From Deltaproteobacteria bacterium (GTDB taxonomy: Bacteria; Desulfobacterota; Desulfuromonadia; Desulfuromonadales; BM103): a DNA stretch of 64,000 nt. A program made the translations under genes and the position numbers. Where the stretch lies: NCBI GenBank assembly GCA_024636215.1, contig JAGXHL010000098.1, forward strand, positions 1-64,000, in the 5' to 3' direction. The notes below the pieces were generated by a model. It ran no database searches, was not told the DNA's origin, and saw only the letters and a list, made by a program, of their open reading frames with translations. Of the stretch, positions 6,634-15,566 are shown piece by piece; positions within the stretch are counted from its first letter, which is position 1, and each line of letters begins with the position of its first letter.

Positions 6634-8622
6634 CTAAGCCGCCTGGCCTTCATGCACATGCGGACAGGCGAAGTGTTCGCCCGATATGTACCCATGCTCT
6701 GGGCAGATGGTAAAGGTCGGGCTGAGTGTGAAATAAGGCAGATGGAAATTCTCAGCAATCCGCTTCACCATGAGACGGGCACTCTGCCAGTCTTCCAATC
6801 GTTCTCCAAGGAAGCCATGGAATACGGTGCCGCCGGTATACAGAGTCTGTAATGAGTCCTGATGCGTAAGCGCCTGGAAGATATCATCCGTTGTTCCAAC
6901 CGGGAGCTGGGTTGAATTGGTGTAGTAAGGCTCTGACTCTCCGGCAGTAATGATCGCCGGGTAGCGCATGCGGTCGGCGCGGGCCAGACGGAAGCTGGTT
7001 CCTTCAGCGGGTGTCGCTTCAAGATTATAGAGGTGGCCGGTTTCTTCCTGAAACACCTCCAACTGGCGGCGCATGAACTGCAGAGTGCGCACCGAGAGGC
7101 TCTTGCCTTCCGTGGTCTCGATGCCTTTGCCGATCAGGTTGAGCATTGCTTCGTTCATGCCGAGCAGGCCAATGGTGGAGAAGTGGTTATCCCAGTACCG
7201 ACCACTGCGCTCGCGGATGCCCTGCAGATAGAAGCGGCTGTAGGGATAGAGGCCCTCCTCGGTCAGACGTTCCAACTGCTTGCGCTTGATCTCGAAAGAT
7301 TCATAAGCGATGCGCATCAGCTCGGAGATCCTGGCAAAAAAGCCATCCACGTCTTCCGCCTGGTAGGCCGCCCGGGGAAGATTCAGAGTGACCACTCCGA
7401 TCGATCCGGTCAGGGGGTTGGAGCCGAACAGACCGCCGCCCCGTCGCCGCAGTTCACGGTTATCGAGGCGCAGCCGGCAACACATGGAACGGGCATCTTC
7501 GGGGTCCATATCGGAATTGATGAAGTTGCTGAAATAAGGAATGCCGTACTTGGCGGTCATTTCCCAGATCGGCTTGAAGCGCGGGCTGTCCCAGTCCAGT
7601 TCGCTGGTGATATTAACCGTCGGAATCGGGAAGGAGAAGATGCGACCGGACGCATCACCCTCCATCATCACCTCGCAGAAGGCCCGGTTGAAGAGATCCA
7701 TCTCTTCCTGAAAGTCGCCATAAGTGGTCGCCATCAACTGACCACCGATAATAACAGCCTCCTTGCCGACATCACGCGGAGGAACAAGATCCAGAGTAAT
7801 GTTGGTAAAAGGTGTCTGAAAACCGACGCGCGTCGGCACGTTCATGTTAAAGATGAATTCCTGCATCGACTGGCGGACCTCTTTATAAGAGAGCCCGTCA
7901 TAACGGATAAAGGGTGCGAGCAAGGTATCGAAATTGGCAAAGGCCTGGGCCCCGGCAGCTTCGCCCTGCAGGGTGTAAAAGAAATTGACGATCTGGCCGA
8001 GAGCCGTGCGGAAATGCCTGGGCGGCGCACTTTGAACCTTGCCGTAGGCGCCACTGAAGCCCTTGAGGAGCAGGTCCTTTAGATCCCAGCCACAGCAATA
8101 GACCGAGAGCATGCCCAGATCATGGATATGGAAATCGCCGTCGCGATGAGCATCGGCCACATAGTGCGGGTAAATCTTGTTCAGCCAGTAGTTGCTGGTC
8201 ACGTTGGAGGCAATATGGTTGTTCAGGCCCTGCAAGGAGTAACCCATATTGGCGTTCTCGTTGACCCGCCAGTCCTCCTGGGTGAGGTAGGAATCCATCG
8301 ATTCGATCGATTCCTTGATAATCGCCTTGGTTTCGCGCAGGGAAGCGTGCTGCTGACGATAGAGGATATAGGCCTTGGCGGTCTTGGCGTGACCGTTTTC
8401 GATGAGAATTTTTTCGACCAGGTCCTGGACGTTTTCAACGGTCGGAATGCGTCCATCTTTATAGATGACTTCAAGGATACCGACGACCTGGCGGCCGAGG
8501 CCGGAGACCTGCTCCATATTCGAGCCACCAACGGCCTTGACCGTTTTTTGAATGGCAGAGATAATATTTTGTTCTTCAAACGCTACAAGCCGACCATCCC
8601 GCTTACGAATAAACTCCAGCAC
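6634..8622 (-). CDS. nrdD: Anaerobic ribonucleoside-triphosphate reductase, large part without the glycyl-radical loop
   Basis: Reduces NTPs to dNTPs under anoxia. The GTG start at 8622 is preferred because GGGGAGG lies 5 nt upstream; the product is 662 residues. An N-terminal ATP-cone (VLEFIRKRDGRLVAFEE, about 1-90) gives allosteric control, followed by the catalytic barrel (phrases HDLGM, MNVPTRVGFQTPFTN, FSFPIPTVNI, SMCCRLRLDNREL). Near the end, C640-x2-H643 and C653 form part of the C-terminal metal site, but the frame ends at CPHVHEGQAA, where homologues continue into the radical loop. The loop is encoded by the next gene (6441-6581). Two NrdR-box-like sites lie upstream at 8710-8757. 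Confidence 0.92.
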   Translation of the reverse strand: MLEFIRKRDGRLVAFEEQNIISAIQKTVKAVGGSNMEQVSGLGRQVVGILEVIYKDGRIPTVENVQDLVEKILIENGHAKTAKAYILYRQQHASLRETKAIIKESIESMDSYLTQEDWRVNENANMGYSLQGLNNHIASNVTSNYWLNKIYPHYVADAHRDGDFHIHDLGMLSVYCCGWDLKDLLLKGFSGAYGKVQSAPPRHFRTALGQIVNFFYTLQGEAAGAQAFANFDTLLAPFIRYDGLSYKEVRQSMQEFIFNMNVPTRVGFQTPFTNITLDLVPPRDVGKEAVIIGGQLMATTYGDFQEEMDLFNRAFCEVMMEGDASGRIFSFPIPTVNITSELDWDSPRFKPIWEMTAKYGIPYFSNFINSDMDPEDARSMCCRLRLDNRELRRRGGGLFGSNPLTGSIGVVTLNLPRAAYQAEDVDGFFARISELMRIAYESFEIKRKQLERLTEEGLYPYSRFYLQGIRERSGRYWDNHFSTIGLLGMNEAMLNLIGKGIETTEGKSLSVRTLQFMRRQLEVFQEETGHLYNLEATPAEGTSFRLARADRMRYPAIITAGESEPYYTNSTQLPVGTTDDIFQALTHQDSLQTLYTGGTVFHGFLGERLEDWQSARLMVKRIAENFHLPYFTLSPTFTICPEHGYISGEHFACPHVHEGQAA

Positions 8623-8709
8623 GGCAACCTCCCCCAGACAAAAGCAAACACTTCCAGCATCCAAGCTGCTAGCAAGTTAACACAGAGTCAGAAAATGGCA
8701 AGGGGAAAA

Positions 8710-8757
8710 ACACTAGATGTAGTTAAAAAAATACCTTAATTCCACTATATGTTGTGT
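8710..8757 (-). promoter_or_regulatory. Pair of NrdR-box-like operators upstream of nrdD
   Basis: Two 16-bp sites starting at 8710 (ACACTAGATGTAGTTA) and 8742 (CCACTATATGTTGTGT) resemble the NrdR consensus ACACWATATATWGTGT with about 12/16 and 14/16 matches. Their starts are 32 bp apart, about three helical turns, which is the usual spacing of tandem NrdR boxes. They precede the nrdD start by 90-135 bp. NrdR is the ATP/dATP-sensing repressor of ribonucleotide reductase genes. Confidence 0.75.
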
Positions 8758-8818
8758 AAAAACCCGTGGACAGCCTGTGGACGACAGGTTCACAAGAATC
8801 GCTAAGCAGGCAAGATTC

Positions 8819-8847
8819 TTGACCCCTGCAAAACGACCATGTAAAGA
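8819..8847 (+). promoter_or_regulatory. Candidate nikR promoter
   Basis: TTGACC (8819-8824) and TAAAGA (8842-8847) with a 17-bp spacer, about 80 bp ahead of the nikR start. The 306-bp divergent region nrdD-nikR also contains two GTGGAC words at 8766-8782, whose meaning is unclear. Confidence 0.45.
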
Positions 8848-8928
8848 TTCGCAGAAAATATCACCCTGTGCAGGAACAAAAACCATAAATTGCCCCCTTC
8901 TTTCGCAGGACACGCACGAGAGGAAAAA

Positions 8929-9342
8929 ATGACAGAACTCGCCCGCTTCGGGATATCTATAGACTCAGGCCTGCTCGACAGCTTCGACCAACTGATCACC
9001 GCAAAAGGTTACGTCAATCGCTCCGAGGCGATCCGTGATATGATTCGCAACGCCCTGGTTGAGGCCCAGGTTGCCAACGCCGACAGCACACCAACGGTCG
9101 GCACGGTCACCCTGGTATACGATCATCACACCCGAGACCTTTCCGACAAGTTGACCGAGCACCAGCATTCACACCACGACGCCATCATCTCGGCGCTGCA
9201 TGTCCACCTTGACACCCACCACTGTCTTGAAGTCGTCGTGGTGCGCGGCAGCGCTGCCCAGGTGAAACGCCTGGCCGATGAGCTGATTGGCACCAAGGGG
9301 GTGAAGCATGGCAAGCTGGTATTGACTACGGCCGGGGAGTGA
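8929..9342 (+). CDS. nikR: Nickel-responsive transcriptional regulator NikR
   Basis: A 137-residue regulator: a ribbon-helix-helix DNA-binding domain ([18 protein letters not shown], about 1-50) and a C-terminal ACT-like nickel domain. The nickel ligands of the E. coli protein (three His and one Cys) fall in the segment [20 protein letters not shown] at about residues 76-95. The start at 8929 is preceded by GAGAGGA. No nickel transporter gene lies next to it in this window; larBC, for nickel-pincer cofactor synthesis, lies at 37.8 kb. The operator is not recognisable by eye. Confidence 0.93.
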   Translation: MTELARFGISIDSGLLDSFDQLITAKGYVNRSEAIRDMIRNALVEAQVANADSTPTVGTVTLVYDHHTRDLSDKLTEHQHSHHDAIISALHVHLDTHHCLEVVVVRGSAAQVKRLADELIGTKGVKHGKLVLTTAGE

Positions 9343-9374
9343 GGCGCCAGGGGGCTTCATAAAATTTAAAGATT

Positions 9375-9407
9375 AAAGGGCAACAGATGACGAATCTGTT
9401 GCCCTTT
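9375..9407. terminator. Stem-loop between convergent nikR and the cytochrome gene
   Basis: A perfect 14-bp stem (AAAGGGCAACAGAT and its complement) with a 5-nt loop. The minus strand has an A/T-rich run after the stem, so it probably ends the cytochrome transcript and may act in both directions. Confidence 0.75.
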
Positions 9408-9408
9408 G

Positions 9409-9444
9409 TCGTTCAACCTTTGTCGTTCAACCCTCGTTCAACCT
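9409..9444. repeat. Short tandem repeat around TCGTTCAACC
   Basis: Three near-copies of TCGTTCAACC with 2-4 nt of variable spacing lie directly behind the stem-loop, between it and the cytochrome stop. Confidence 0.7.
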
Positions 9445-9458
9445 TGTCTTCATCACAA

Positions 9459-10691
9459 TCACATCTCGTGACAGGACGCACAATCTTCAGCCACACCAAA
9501 AGCGGTCTCACCATCGTGGCAGGCACCACAAGACTCGCCGTTCTCCATCTCCTCCATGGTCGCCTGGTTGGCCCCGCGTTTGGCCTGGAAAAGATCCGGG
9601 TGACACTCATCACAACCGAACATGTCGGTATGTGCCGCATGCGGGAAAATGATATGGCCGGCGTCTTCGTTAACGTATGAGATATCTCCAGCATGACAGG
9701 AGGCGCAATCGTCTTTGACGCCAAAGGCCGTATCGCCATCATGACAGGCACCACAGGACTCTCCGGCTGCCATCCTCTGCATGCCGACCTGGTTGCTATT
9801 AGCCTTCGCCTTGAAGGTATCGGGATGACATTCGCCGCAACCGAACATTTGGTTGTGGATATCATGACTGAAAGAGACGCCGCCAACATGTTCAGTCTGC
9901 ATGACCTGCTCCCCGGCATTGCTGTGACAGGTTGTACAATCACCCGCAACACCGAAAGCACTCTCGCCATCATGACAGGCACCACAGGACTCACCCTCTT
10001 CCATCTTCTTCATACCAACCTGGTTGCTGTTGGCCTTCGCTCTGAAGATGTCGGGGTGGCATTCGTCGCAGCCGAACATTCCGGTATGCACATCATGACT
10101 GAAGAGGATCTCGCCAACGGTGCTTCTGATCGTAATCTCCTCAGCCCCCTGGTGGCAACTTCCGCAGTCACCGGCGACGCCAAAGGCCGTATCACCATCA
10201 TGACAGGCACCGCAGGATTCTCCCGCTTCCATTTTTTCCATACCGACATGGTTGGCATTACGCTCAGCAACAAAGACATCCGGGTGGCATTCATCACAGC
10301 CAAACATTTCCGAGTGAAGGTCGTGGCTGAAAACAACTTTTTCTGCTTCGCCGTAGTTTATTTCTACATCACCGGCATGGCAGGTGGTACAGTCGCCACC
10401 GACATCAAAGGCCTTCTTGCCATTATGGCAGAGGCCGCAGGATTTGCCGCCTTCCATGTCCGTCATGGTAAAGGTGGGGTTCTTCCTGGCCACAACATGA
10501 AAGGGTTCGTTGTGACAGGTCGGACAGTTTTTGCCTATGGAGTCTTCTTCCATATGCGAGAAGTGGCTGAACTCCACCTTGCCTACGCTATCAGTTTGCA
10601 GGTAGACTTTGTCTTTGATCCATCGGCCGTATAGAAGGGATGGCAGAGCCACCAGGACAAGAATTGCAAGAATCACCCAACGTCGTTTCAT
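9459..10691 (-). CDS. 15-heme c7-type multiheme cytochrome of five triheme modules
   Basis: A 410-residue protein with one N-terminal membrane/signal helix (about 5-22) and fifteen CxxCH motifs. They fall into five tandem modules of about 75 residues, each with three hemes. Modules 2-5 share the plan FSHDxHxxMFGC-x2-CHPDxF, then GESCGACHDGxxAFGV, then C-x2-CH. The module matches the c7-type triheme repeats of the Geobacter 'nanowire' cytochromes GSU1996 and GSU0592, which have four modules and 12 hemes; this one has a fifth. It is probably a periplasmic or membrane-tethered electron conduit. A GGAGGAAG ribosome site precedes the ATG, and nothing suggests it is co-transcribed with other genes. 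Confidence 0.93.
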   Translation of the reverse strand: MKRRWVILAILVLVALPSLLYGRWIKDKVYLQTDSVGKVEFSHFSHMEEDSIGKNCPTCHNEPFHVVARKNPTFTMTDMEGGKSCGLCHNGKKAFDVGGDCTTCHAGDVEINYGEAEKVVFSHDLHSEMFGCDECHPDVFVAERNANHVGMEKMEAGESCGACHDGDTAFGVAGDCGSCHQGAEEITIRSTVGEILFSHDVHTGMFGCDECHPDIFRAKANSNQVGMKKMEEGESCGACHDGESAFGVAGDCTTCHSNAGEQVMQTEHVGGVSFSHDIHNQMFGCGECHPDTFKAKANSNQVGMQRMAAGESCGACHDGDTAFGVKDDCASCHAGDISYVNEDAGHIIFPHAAHTDMFGCDECHPDLFQAKRGANQATMEEMENGESCGACHDGETAFGVAEDCASCHEM

Positions 10692-10721
10692 ATTCTTCCT
10701 CCATTAGAAAGTTTGCACAAC

Positions 10722-10749
10722 ATTATACCGACTTTAGCCGTTCGGCCAA
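10722..10749 (-). promoter_or_regulatory. Candidate promoter of the 15-heme cytochrome
   Basis: On the minus strand TTGGCC and a perfect TATAAT are separated by 16 bp, with the -10 box about 30 bp upstream of the start codon. Confidence 0.6.
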
Positions 10750-10828
10750 CCCTTTAATTATTTGTTAGACAAGCTGGACAGACTTCTACACAAGGCGATC
10801 GGGCAAGTGACCCTGCTGGAGAGAATTA

Positions 10829-11950
10829 ATGGATCATCGCGCAACAGAGAAACTTTTCGCAGTTGTATCACCGGGGCTCGAAGCTGTGTGTGCAGAAGAG
10901 ATGACTGCCCTTGGCCTGGCTCCGCAAGATATTGTTGCCGGCGGCGTCGCTTTTGCCGGCAAGTTACGTGACATCTACCTGGCCAACCTGTGGCTCAGAA
11001 CCGCAAGTCGAATCCTGGTCCGTTTCGCAGAGTTTCGCAGTCGCGACTTTCCCGATCTTTACCACCGGGCGCATCGTCTGCCCTGGGGTCGCTTCATACG
11101 ACCGGAGACTTCCCTGTCCTTTCGTGTCACCTGTCACGCCTCCCGGCTTAACCACACCACGCGGATTGCCGAGACACTTGAATCAGCAGCCAACCAGGCC
11201 CTGGGACGTTCGACCAACCCTGTCGGCAAAAACCCGCAGATGGTCCTGGTCAGAGTTGTCGATGACCAGGTGGCCATATCAATCGACAGCTCCGGCGAAC
11301 TCCTGCATCGTCGCGGCTATCGGCAAGCGGTAACGATCGCACCCTTACGGGAGACCCTGGCCGCAGGAATCCTGCAACTGCTGGACTGGCAGGGGTCCTC
11401 TCCACTCACAGACCCGATGTGCGGTTCAGGCAGCTTTCTTCTGGAAGGGGCGCTCCTCGCCCAGAACCGCGCTCCGGGCCTGAATCGCTGCTTTGCTTTC
11501 ATGGATTGGCCGGGCTTTCGCGATGGTTTGTGGACGCTGCTCTGCGGCGAGGCGAAACGAGCCGCTAAAGAGGTGGCCCTGAACATCAGCGGCAGTGATG
11601 AAAATCCAAAGGCCGTGGCCGCAGCACAAGAAAACTGCCGCAGCAACGGCCTTGCCGAGCTGATTGTGATTGAGCAGTGTGCCCTTGCCGAGCAACCGGT
11701 GCATGAAGGCGATGGCCTGGTCCTCTGCAACCCTCCCTACGGCAAACGTCTCGATTTGGGAGACAACCCGGATGGCTACTACCGCGAACTCGGTCAGCAA
11801 CTGCAAAGAGTTTATCCCAACCGTCAGATAGCAATGGTCTGCCCCAATCCGGCGTTGGTCAAAGCAACCGGCCTGCCCTTCAAACAAATCGCCAGCCTTG
11901 ACAACGGCGGCCTCAAAGTCGGGCTCTTTGCAACCAGGCCGAGGCCCTAA
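10829..11950 (+). CDS. RlmL-type class I 23S rRNA guanine-N2 methyltransferase
   Basis: A 373-residue AdoMet-dependent RNA methyltransferase. Residues ~5-155 form the ferredoxin-like/THUMP RNA-binding part (FAVVSPGLEAVCAEEM). The catalytic domain carries the AdoMet loop (DPMCGSGSFLLEGALLA, about 200) and the catalytic NPPYGKRL near residue 300. It corresponds to the N-terminal half of E. coli RlmL (m2G2445) and lacks the second methyltransferase domain of the enterobacterial fusion. A GGAGAG site precedes the ATG, and it lies divergent to the cytochrome. The exact target base cannot be read from the sequence. Confidence 0.88.
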   Translation: MDHRATEKLFAVVSPGLEAVCAEEMTALGLAPQDIVAGGVAFAGKLRDIYLANLWLRTASRILVRFAEFRSRDFPDLYHRAHRLPWGRFIRPETSLSFRVTCHASRLNHTTRIAETLESAANQALGRSTNPVGKNPQMVLVRVVDDQVAISIDSSGELLHRRGYRQAVTIAPLRETLAAGILQLLDWQGSSPLTDPMCGSGSFLLEGALLAQNRAPGLNRCFAFMDWPGFRDGLWTLLCGEAKRAAKEVALNISGSDENPKAVAAAQENCRSNGLAELIVIEQCALAEQPVHEGDGLVLCNPPYGKRLDLGDNPDGYYRELGQQLQRVYPNRQIAMVCPNPALVKATGLPFKQIASLDNGGLKVGLFATRPRP

Positions 11951-11990
11951 AGGACTTGCATGATACTTTCTGAGGTGTGCATCTTCTTGC

Positions 11991-12019
11991 TTGCACTCGA
12001 GGGAAAAGTCGGTTATAGT
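11991..12019 (+). promoter_or_regulatory. rpsU promoter
   Basis: TTGCAC (11991-11996) and TATAGT (12014-12019) with an ideal 17-bp spacer, about 55 bp upstream of the rpsU start. Confidence 0.65.
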
Positions 12020-12074
12020 CCGTTTCTTCTTCCTGCGGGGAGAGTATTTGTTAAGGAAAGCGAGGTGATTGCAG

Positions 12075-12269
12075 GTGGAGATCCATGTCGTCGACAACAA
12101 TGTCGAGAAAGCCATACGGGTTCTCAAGCGCAAGTTGCAACAAGAAGGCCTTTTCCGTGAAATGAAGCAGCGCAAATTCTACGAAAAGCCGAGTGTCAAG
12201 CGCAAGCGCAAAGAGAAAGAAGCCCAACGACGCCTGCGCAAGAAAATGCGCTTGATGCGCAAAGACTGA
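12075..12269 (+). CDS. rpsU: 30S ribosomal protein S21
   Basis: A 64-residue, highly basic ribosomal protein of the small subunit that assists mRNA engagement. The phrases [15 protein letters not shown] and [16 protein letters not shown] are characteristic. The GTG at 12075 is chosen as the start because GAGGTG lies 7 nt upstream; the TTG at 12069 is only 1 nt from that site. It forms its own short transcription unit with a promoter at 11991 and a terminator at 12293. Confidence 0.95.
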   Translation: MEIHVVDNNVEKAIRVLKRKLQQEGLFREMKQRKFYEKPSVKRKRKEKEAQRRLRKKMRLMRKD

Positions 12270-12292
12270 CCATCGCGTTTCGTTGATTATAG

Positions 12293-12327
12293 AAAAGGCC
12301 GAATCCTGTTATGGATTCGGCCTTTTT
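12293..12327 (+). terminator. Rho-independent terminator after rpsU
   Basis: A perfect stem (AAAAGGCCGAATCC with its complement), a 6-nt loop and a run of five T. It lies between convergent rpsU and aat and could also serve the minus strand. Confidence 0.9.
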
Positions 12328-12402
12328 GTTGTACTAATTGCCGATAATTCATATCTCTCTGGCTGCGACCACAGACTGAAAAGTGGATAAGAGACAAAAG
12401 AC

Positions 12403-13098
12403 TTATAAAACCTCCGGCAACAAAACCTTCTCAGCAACACCCTCAGGCCCCAGGCCATTGGCCGCCAGACTCTGAAGAAAATCGGTTCGTGAGATCTGAC
12501 AAGCTCCCATGCTGAAAAGATGCGGGTTAGGAACCTGACAGTCGAGCAAAACAAAACCCTCTTTTTCGAGAAAACGCGCCAGTTGTGCCAGCACCACCTT
12601 GGAAGCGTTGCTCCGGGTGTGAAACATCGATTCGCCGAAGAAGAACTTGCCCAGGGCAACCCCATACAAACCGCCAACGAGTTCATCACCACACCAGGCC
12701 TCAACAGAATGAGCAAAGCCGAGAGCGTGCAACCGCCGATAGGCCGCCTGCATGTTTTCGATCAACCAGGTTTCCTCACCATCGTTGACTCGCACATCGG
12801 CACAGGCTGACACAACTCGGGCAAAAGCACGATTACAAGTCAGCTTGAAGCGACCCTGGCTGATTACCCTTTGCAGACGACGAGAGACGTAGACATTTTT
12901 GGGGATCAGCACACAACGCGGGTCGGGTGACCACCACAGGATCGGTTCATTTTCACCGTACCAGGGGAAGATGCCCAGTCGATAGGCCAGGACCAGACGT
13001 GCCGGCGAGAGGTCCCCGCCAACGGCCAGCAGCCCTTGACTGGTGGCCCGGTGCGGATCAGGGAAAATTATTTGATCGGATAGACGATAGACAGGCAT
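12403..13098 (-). CDS. aat: Leucyl/phenylalanyl-tRNA-protein transferase
   Basis: Adds Leu or Phe from charged tRNA to proteins with N-terminal Lys or Arg, creating primary N-degrons. The 231 residues show the family landmarks GLLAVGGDLSPARLVLAY, GIFPWYGENEPILWWSPDPR, AYRRLHALGFAHSVEAW and GGLYGVALGKFFFGESMF. It lies downstream of clpA and clpS on the same strand, so the tagging enzyme, the N-degron adaptor and the unfoldase form one cluster. A bipartite heptamer repeat separates it from clpA. Confidence 0.96.
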   Translation of the reverse strand: MPVYRLSDQIIFPDPHRATSQGLLAVGGDLSPARLVLAYRLGIFPWYGENEPILWWSPDPRCVLIPKNVYVSRRLQRVISQGRFKLTCNRAFARVVSACADVRVNDGEETWLIENMQAAYRRLHALGFAHSVEAWCGDELVGGLYGVALGKFFFGESMFHTRSNASKVVLAQLARFLEKEGFVLLDCQVPNPHLFSMGACQISRTDFLQSLAANGLGPEGVAEKVLLPEVL

Positions 13099-13104
13099 TA
13101 GAGA

Positions 13105-13197
13105 CCGGGGACGCGGGACGCGGGACGAGGAACGAGAAGGGCAAAAGAAGAAGAATTTATCCTTTTCGCGTCCCTCGTACCGCGTACCGCGTCCCGG
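13105..13197. repeat. Bipartite heptamer element (CGGGACG / CGTCCCG)
   Basis: The left arm (13105-13140) is tandem heptamers GGGGACG, CGGGACG, CGGGACG, AGGAACG. The right arm (13166-13197) is CGTCCCT, CGTACCG, CGTACCG, CGTCCCG, i.e. degenerate tandem reverse complements in 7-nt phase. A/T-rich DNA separates them. It lies between co-directional clpA and aat. Confidence 0.8.
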
Positions 13198-13200
13198 CCC

Positions 13201-15465
13201 TTAATCATAACTGAAATTGAGTTGGCCCGACCGGCAGGAGATGCGAACCTTGCCGCCAGCGCTCAACTGGCCGAAGAGAATTTCATCCGCCAGCAGATTG
13301 CCGATCTCACTCTCGATCAGGCGGCCAAGGGGACGTGCGCCGAAGACCGGGTCGTAGCCGCGCCGTGCCAGATCGCGCCGGGCACCATCGGTCAGACTCA
13401 GGGTCACCTTGCGTTCCTGCAAGGAGGACTGCAACTGGCGGATAAACTTGTCGACGACGCGGGTCATGACCTGTTCGTCGAGGGGACGGAAGGAGATAAT
13501 CGCATCGAGACGGTTGCGGAATTCCGGCGAGAAGGTCTTCTCCACAGCCTGGCGGGCTTCACCGGGGAGGCGATCACCGAAACCGATCGGTGCGCTGCTC
13601 ATCTCTCGGGCGCCGACATTGCTGGTCATAATCAGGATCACATTATGGAAATTGGCCTGACGACCGTTGTTGTCGGTCAGGGCACCGTGATCCATCACCT
13701 GCAAAAGAATATTGTAAATATCCTCATGAGCTTTTTCCATTTCGTCGAGCAGCAGCACAGCATGAGGATTGCGAATGACGGCATCCGTCAGCAGCCCGCC
13801 CTGTTCAAAACCGACATAGCCAGGCGGCGAACCGATCAGACGCGAGACAGCGTGCTTCTCCATGTATTCGCTCATGTCAAAACGCAGGAATTCTATCCCC
13901 ATCTGAGCAGCAAGCTGTCTGGCCACTTCAGTTTTGCCGACACCGGTCGGGCCGGTAAAGAGGAAAGAGCCGGTCGGTTTTTCGGGCTGGCCAAGCCCGG
14001 CACGGGCACGACGAATAGCCTGACACAGCCGGGTGATGGCCTCATCCTGGCCAAACACCTGACGCCTGACAGCCCGGTCGAGATCCTTCAGTTTACGCCG
14101 GTCTGTCTGGGCCAGTTTGCGCGCCGGAATACGAGCCATTCCGGCAATCACGGCTTCGACATCGGCAACGCCGATCGTCGCCCTTTTGCGGGGGTAGAGT
14201 CGCAAGCGGGCGCCGGCCTCGTCGATCACATCAATCGCCTTATCCGGCAGGCGCCGGAAGTTAATGTGCCTGGCGGAGAGATTGGCGGCCGCCTCTAGGG
14301 CTGCAGGCGTATATTTCACACCATGGTGTTCTTCGTAGGCCTCTTTGAGTCCATGTAGAATTTCAACCGTCTCCTCGACTGACGGCTCCAGCACGTCGAT
14401 CTTCTGAAAACGTCGCGACAAAGCCCGGTCCTTCTCAAAGAGGTTTTTATACTCTTCATAGGTGGTCGAGCCGATACAGCGCAGTTCTCCGGAGCCGAGG
14501 CCCGGCTTGAGGATGTTGGCCGCATCCAGAGAACCGCCGCTGGTCGCACCGGCACCTACAATGGTATGAATCTCGTCAACTACCAGAATCGCCCGGGGCC
14601 GTTTCGACAGGGCATTCACCACAGCCTTGAGTCGCTCTTCAAAATCGCCGCGGTACTTGGTTCCGGCCAGCAGCGCCCCCATATCGAGAGCGAAGAGCTC
14701 AGCGTCGTGCAAAAGCTCCGGGACGGTCCTGTCAAGAATCCGCAGAGCCAACCCCTCGGCTATGGCCGTTTTGCCGACACCAGGCTCACCGACCAGAACC
14801 GGGTTGTTCTTACGCCGCCGGCACAGAACCTGAATGGTCCGCTCCAGCTCCGCAGACCTGCCCACCAGTGGGTCGATCTTGCCCTTGGCGCCCCTCTCAA
14901 GCAGATTGACCGTATAAGCTTCAAGGGGGTTGATCTTCTTGGCCGGCTTGGCCTCTTGTGCTTTGCGGTTTTGTTCATCAGCCTCGCGCTGCTCAGCCCC
15001 TGCGTCTTGCATGGAAACTTTACTGATGCCATGCGAGACATAATTCAGAACGTCCAGCCTTGACAGGCCTTCTGCCTTGAGAATCTGGGAGGCCAGACAA
15101 TCTTCCTGCTCCAGTAACGCAGCCAGAACATCACCGACACCGATCTCGTGCCCTCCGGAGGACTGCATATGAGTCACCGTACGCTGCAGAACATTCTGCA
15201 AACCGAGCGTTTGCTCAGGCATCTCCTCATCCAGATACTCCAGCGATTCGAGATGCTGCTCGAAATAGAGCTCCAGGTCTCTGCGCAGAGTCTCAACATC
15301 ACCGCCACAGGCCTGCAGGATTTCCTGGCCCTGCTCGTCAAAAAGCATGGCATAGAGGATATGCTCAGTGGTCAGGAACTCATGGTGACGACGCTGAGCC
15401 TCGCGAACTGCCAGTGAAAAGGTAATCTGTACATCCTGGTTAAACATCTCTTGCGATAACTCCAT
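13201..15465 (-). CDS. clpA: ATP-dependent Clp protease ATP-binding subunit ClpA
   Basis: A double-AAA+ unfoldase that feeds substrates to ClpP. The 754 residues carry the N-domain repeats (about 1-145), the first Walker A ([13 protein letters not shown], about 225), the second ([13 protein letters not shown], about 505) and the D2 signature [24 protein letters not shown]. The length matches E. coli ClpA (758). It is clearly ClpA rather than ClpB because it lacks the long coiled-coil M-domain. clpS lies 100 bp upstream and aat downstream; clpP is not in the window. Confidence 0.96.
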   Translation of the reverse strand: MELSQEMFNQDVQITFSLAVREAQRRHHEFLTTEHILYAMLFDEQGQEILQACGGDVETLRRDLELYFEQHLESLEYLDEEMPEQTLGLQNVLQRTVTHMQSSGGHEIGVGDVLAALLEQEDCLASQILKAEGLSRLDVLNYVSHGISKVSMQDAGAEQREADEQNRKAQEAKPAKKINPLEAYTVNLLERGAKGKIDPLVGRSAELERTIQVLCRRRKNNPVLVGEPGVGKTAIAEGLALRILDRTVPELLHDAELFALDMGALLAGTKYRGDFEERLKAVVNALSKRPRAILVVDEIHTIVGAGATSGGSLDAANILKPGLGSGELRCIGSTTYEEYKNLFEKDRALSRRFQKIDVLEPSVEETVEILHGLKEAYEEHHGVKYTPAALEAAANLSARHINFRRLPDKAIDVIDEAGARLRLYPRKRATIGVADVEAVIAGMARIPARKLAQTDRRKLKDLDRAVRRQVFGQDEAITRLCQAIRRARAGLGQPEKPTGSFLFTGPTGVGKTEVARQLAAQMGIEFLRFDMSEYMEKHAVSRLIGSPPGYVGFEQGGLLTDAVIRNPHAVLLLDEMEKAHEDIYNILLQVMDHGALTDNNGRQANFHNVILIMTSNVGAREMSSAPIGFGDRLPGEARQAVEKTFSPEFRNRLDAIISFRPLDEQVMTRVVDKFIRQLQSSLQERKVTLSLTDGARRDLARRGYDPVFGARPLGRLIESEIGNLLADEILFGQLSAGGKVRISCRSGQLNFSYD

Positions 15466-15497
15466 CCCGGGTAAGGGAAAAATGTGTCCGTGTGTGT

Positions 15498-15539
15498 TTT
15501 AACGCGGCCATGGTTTAACGCAGCCATGGTTTAACGCGC
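15498..15539. repeat. 16-bp tandem repeat (TTTAACGCGGCCATGG)
   Basis: Two copies (15498-15513 and 15514-15529, one mismatch) and a partial third, in the 101-bp gap between clpS and clpA. Confidence 0.85.
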
Positions 15540-15566
15540 TTATCTATTCGTTATATTCTACCAGAT

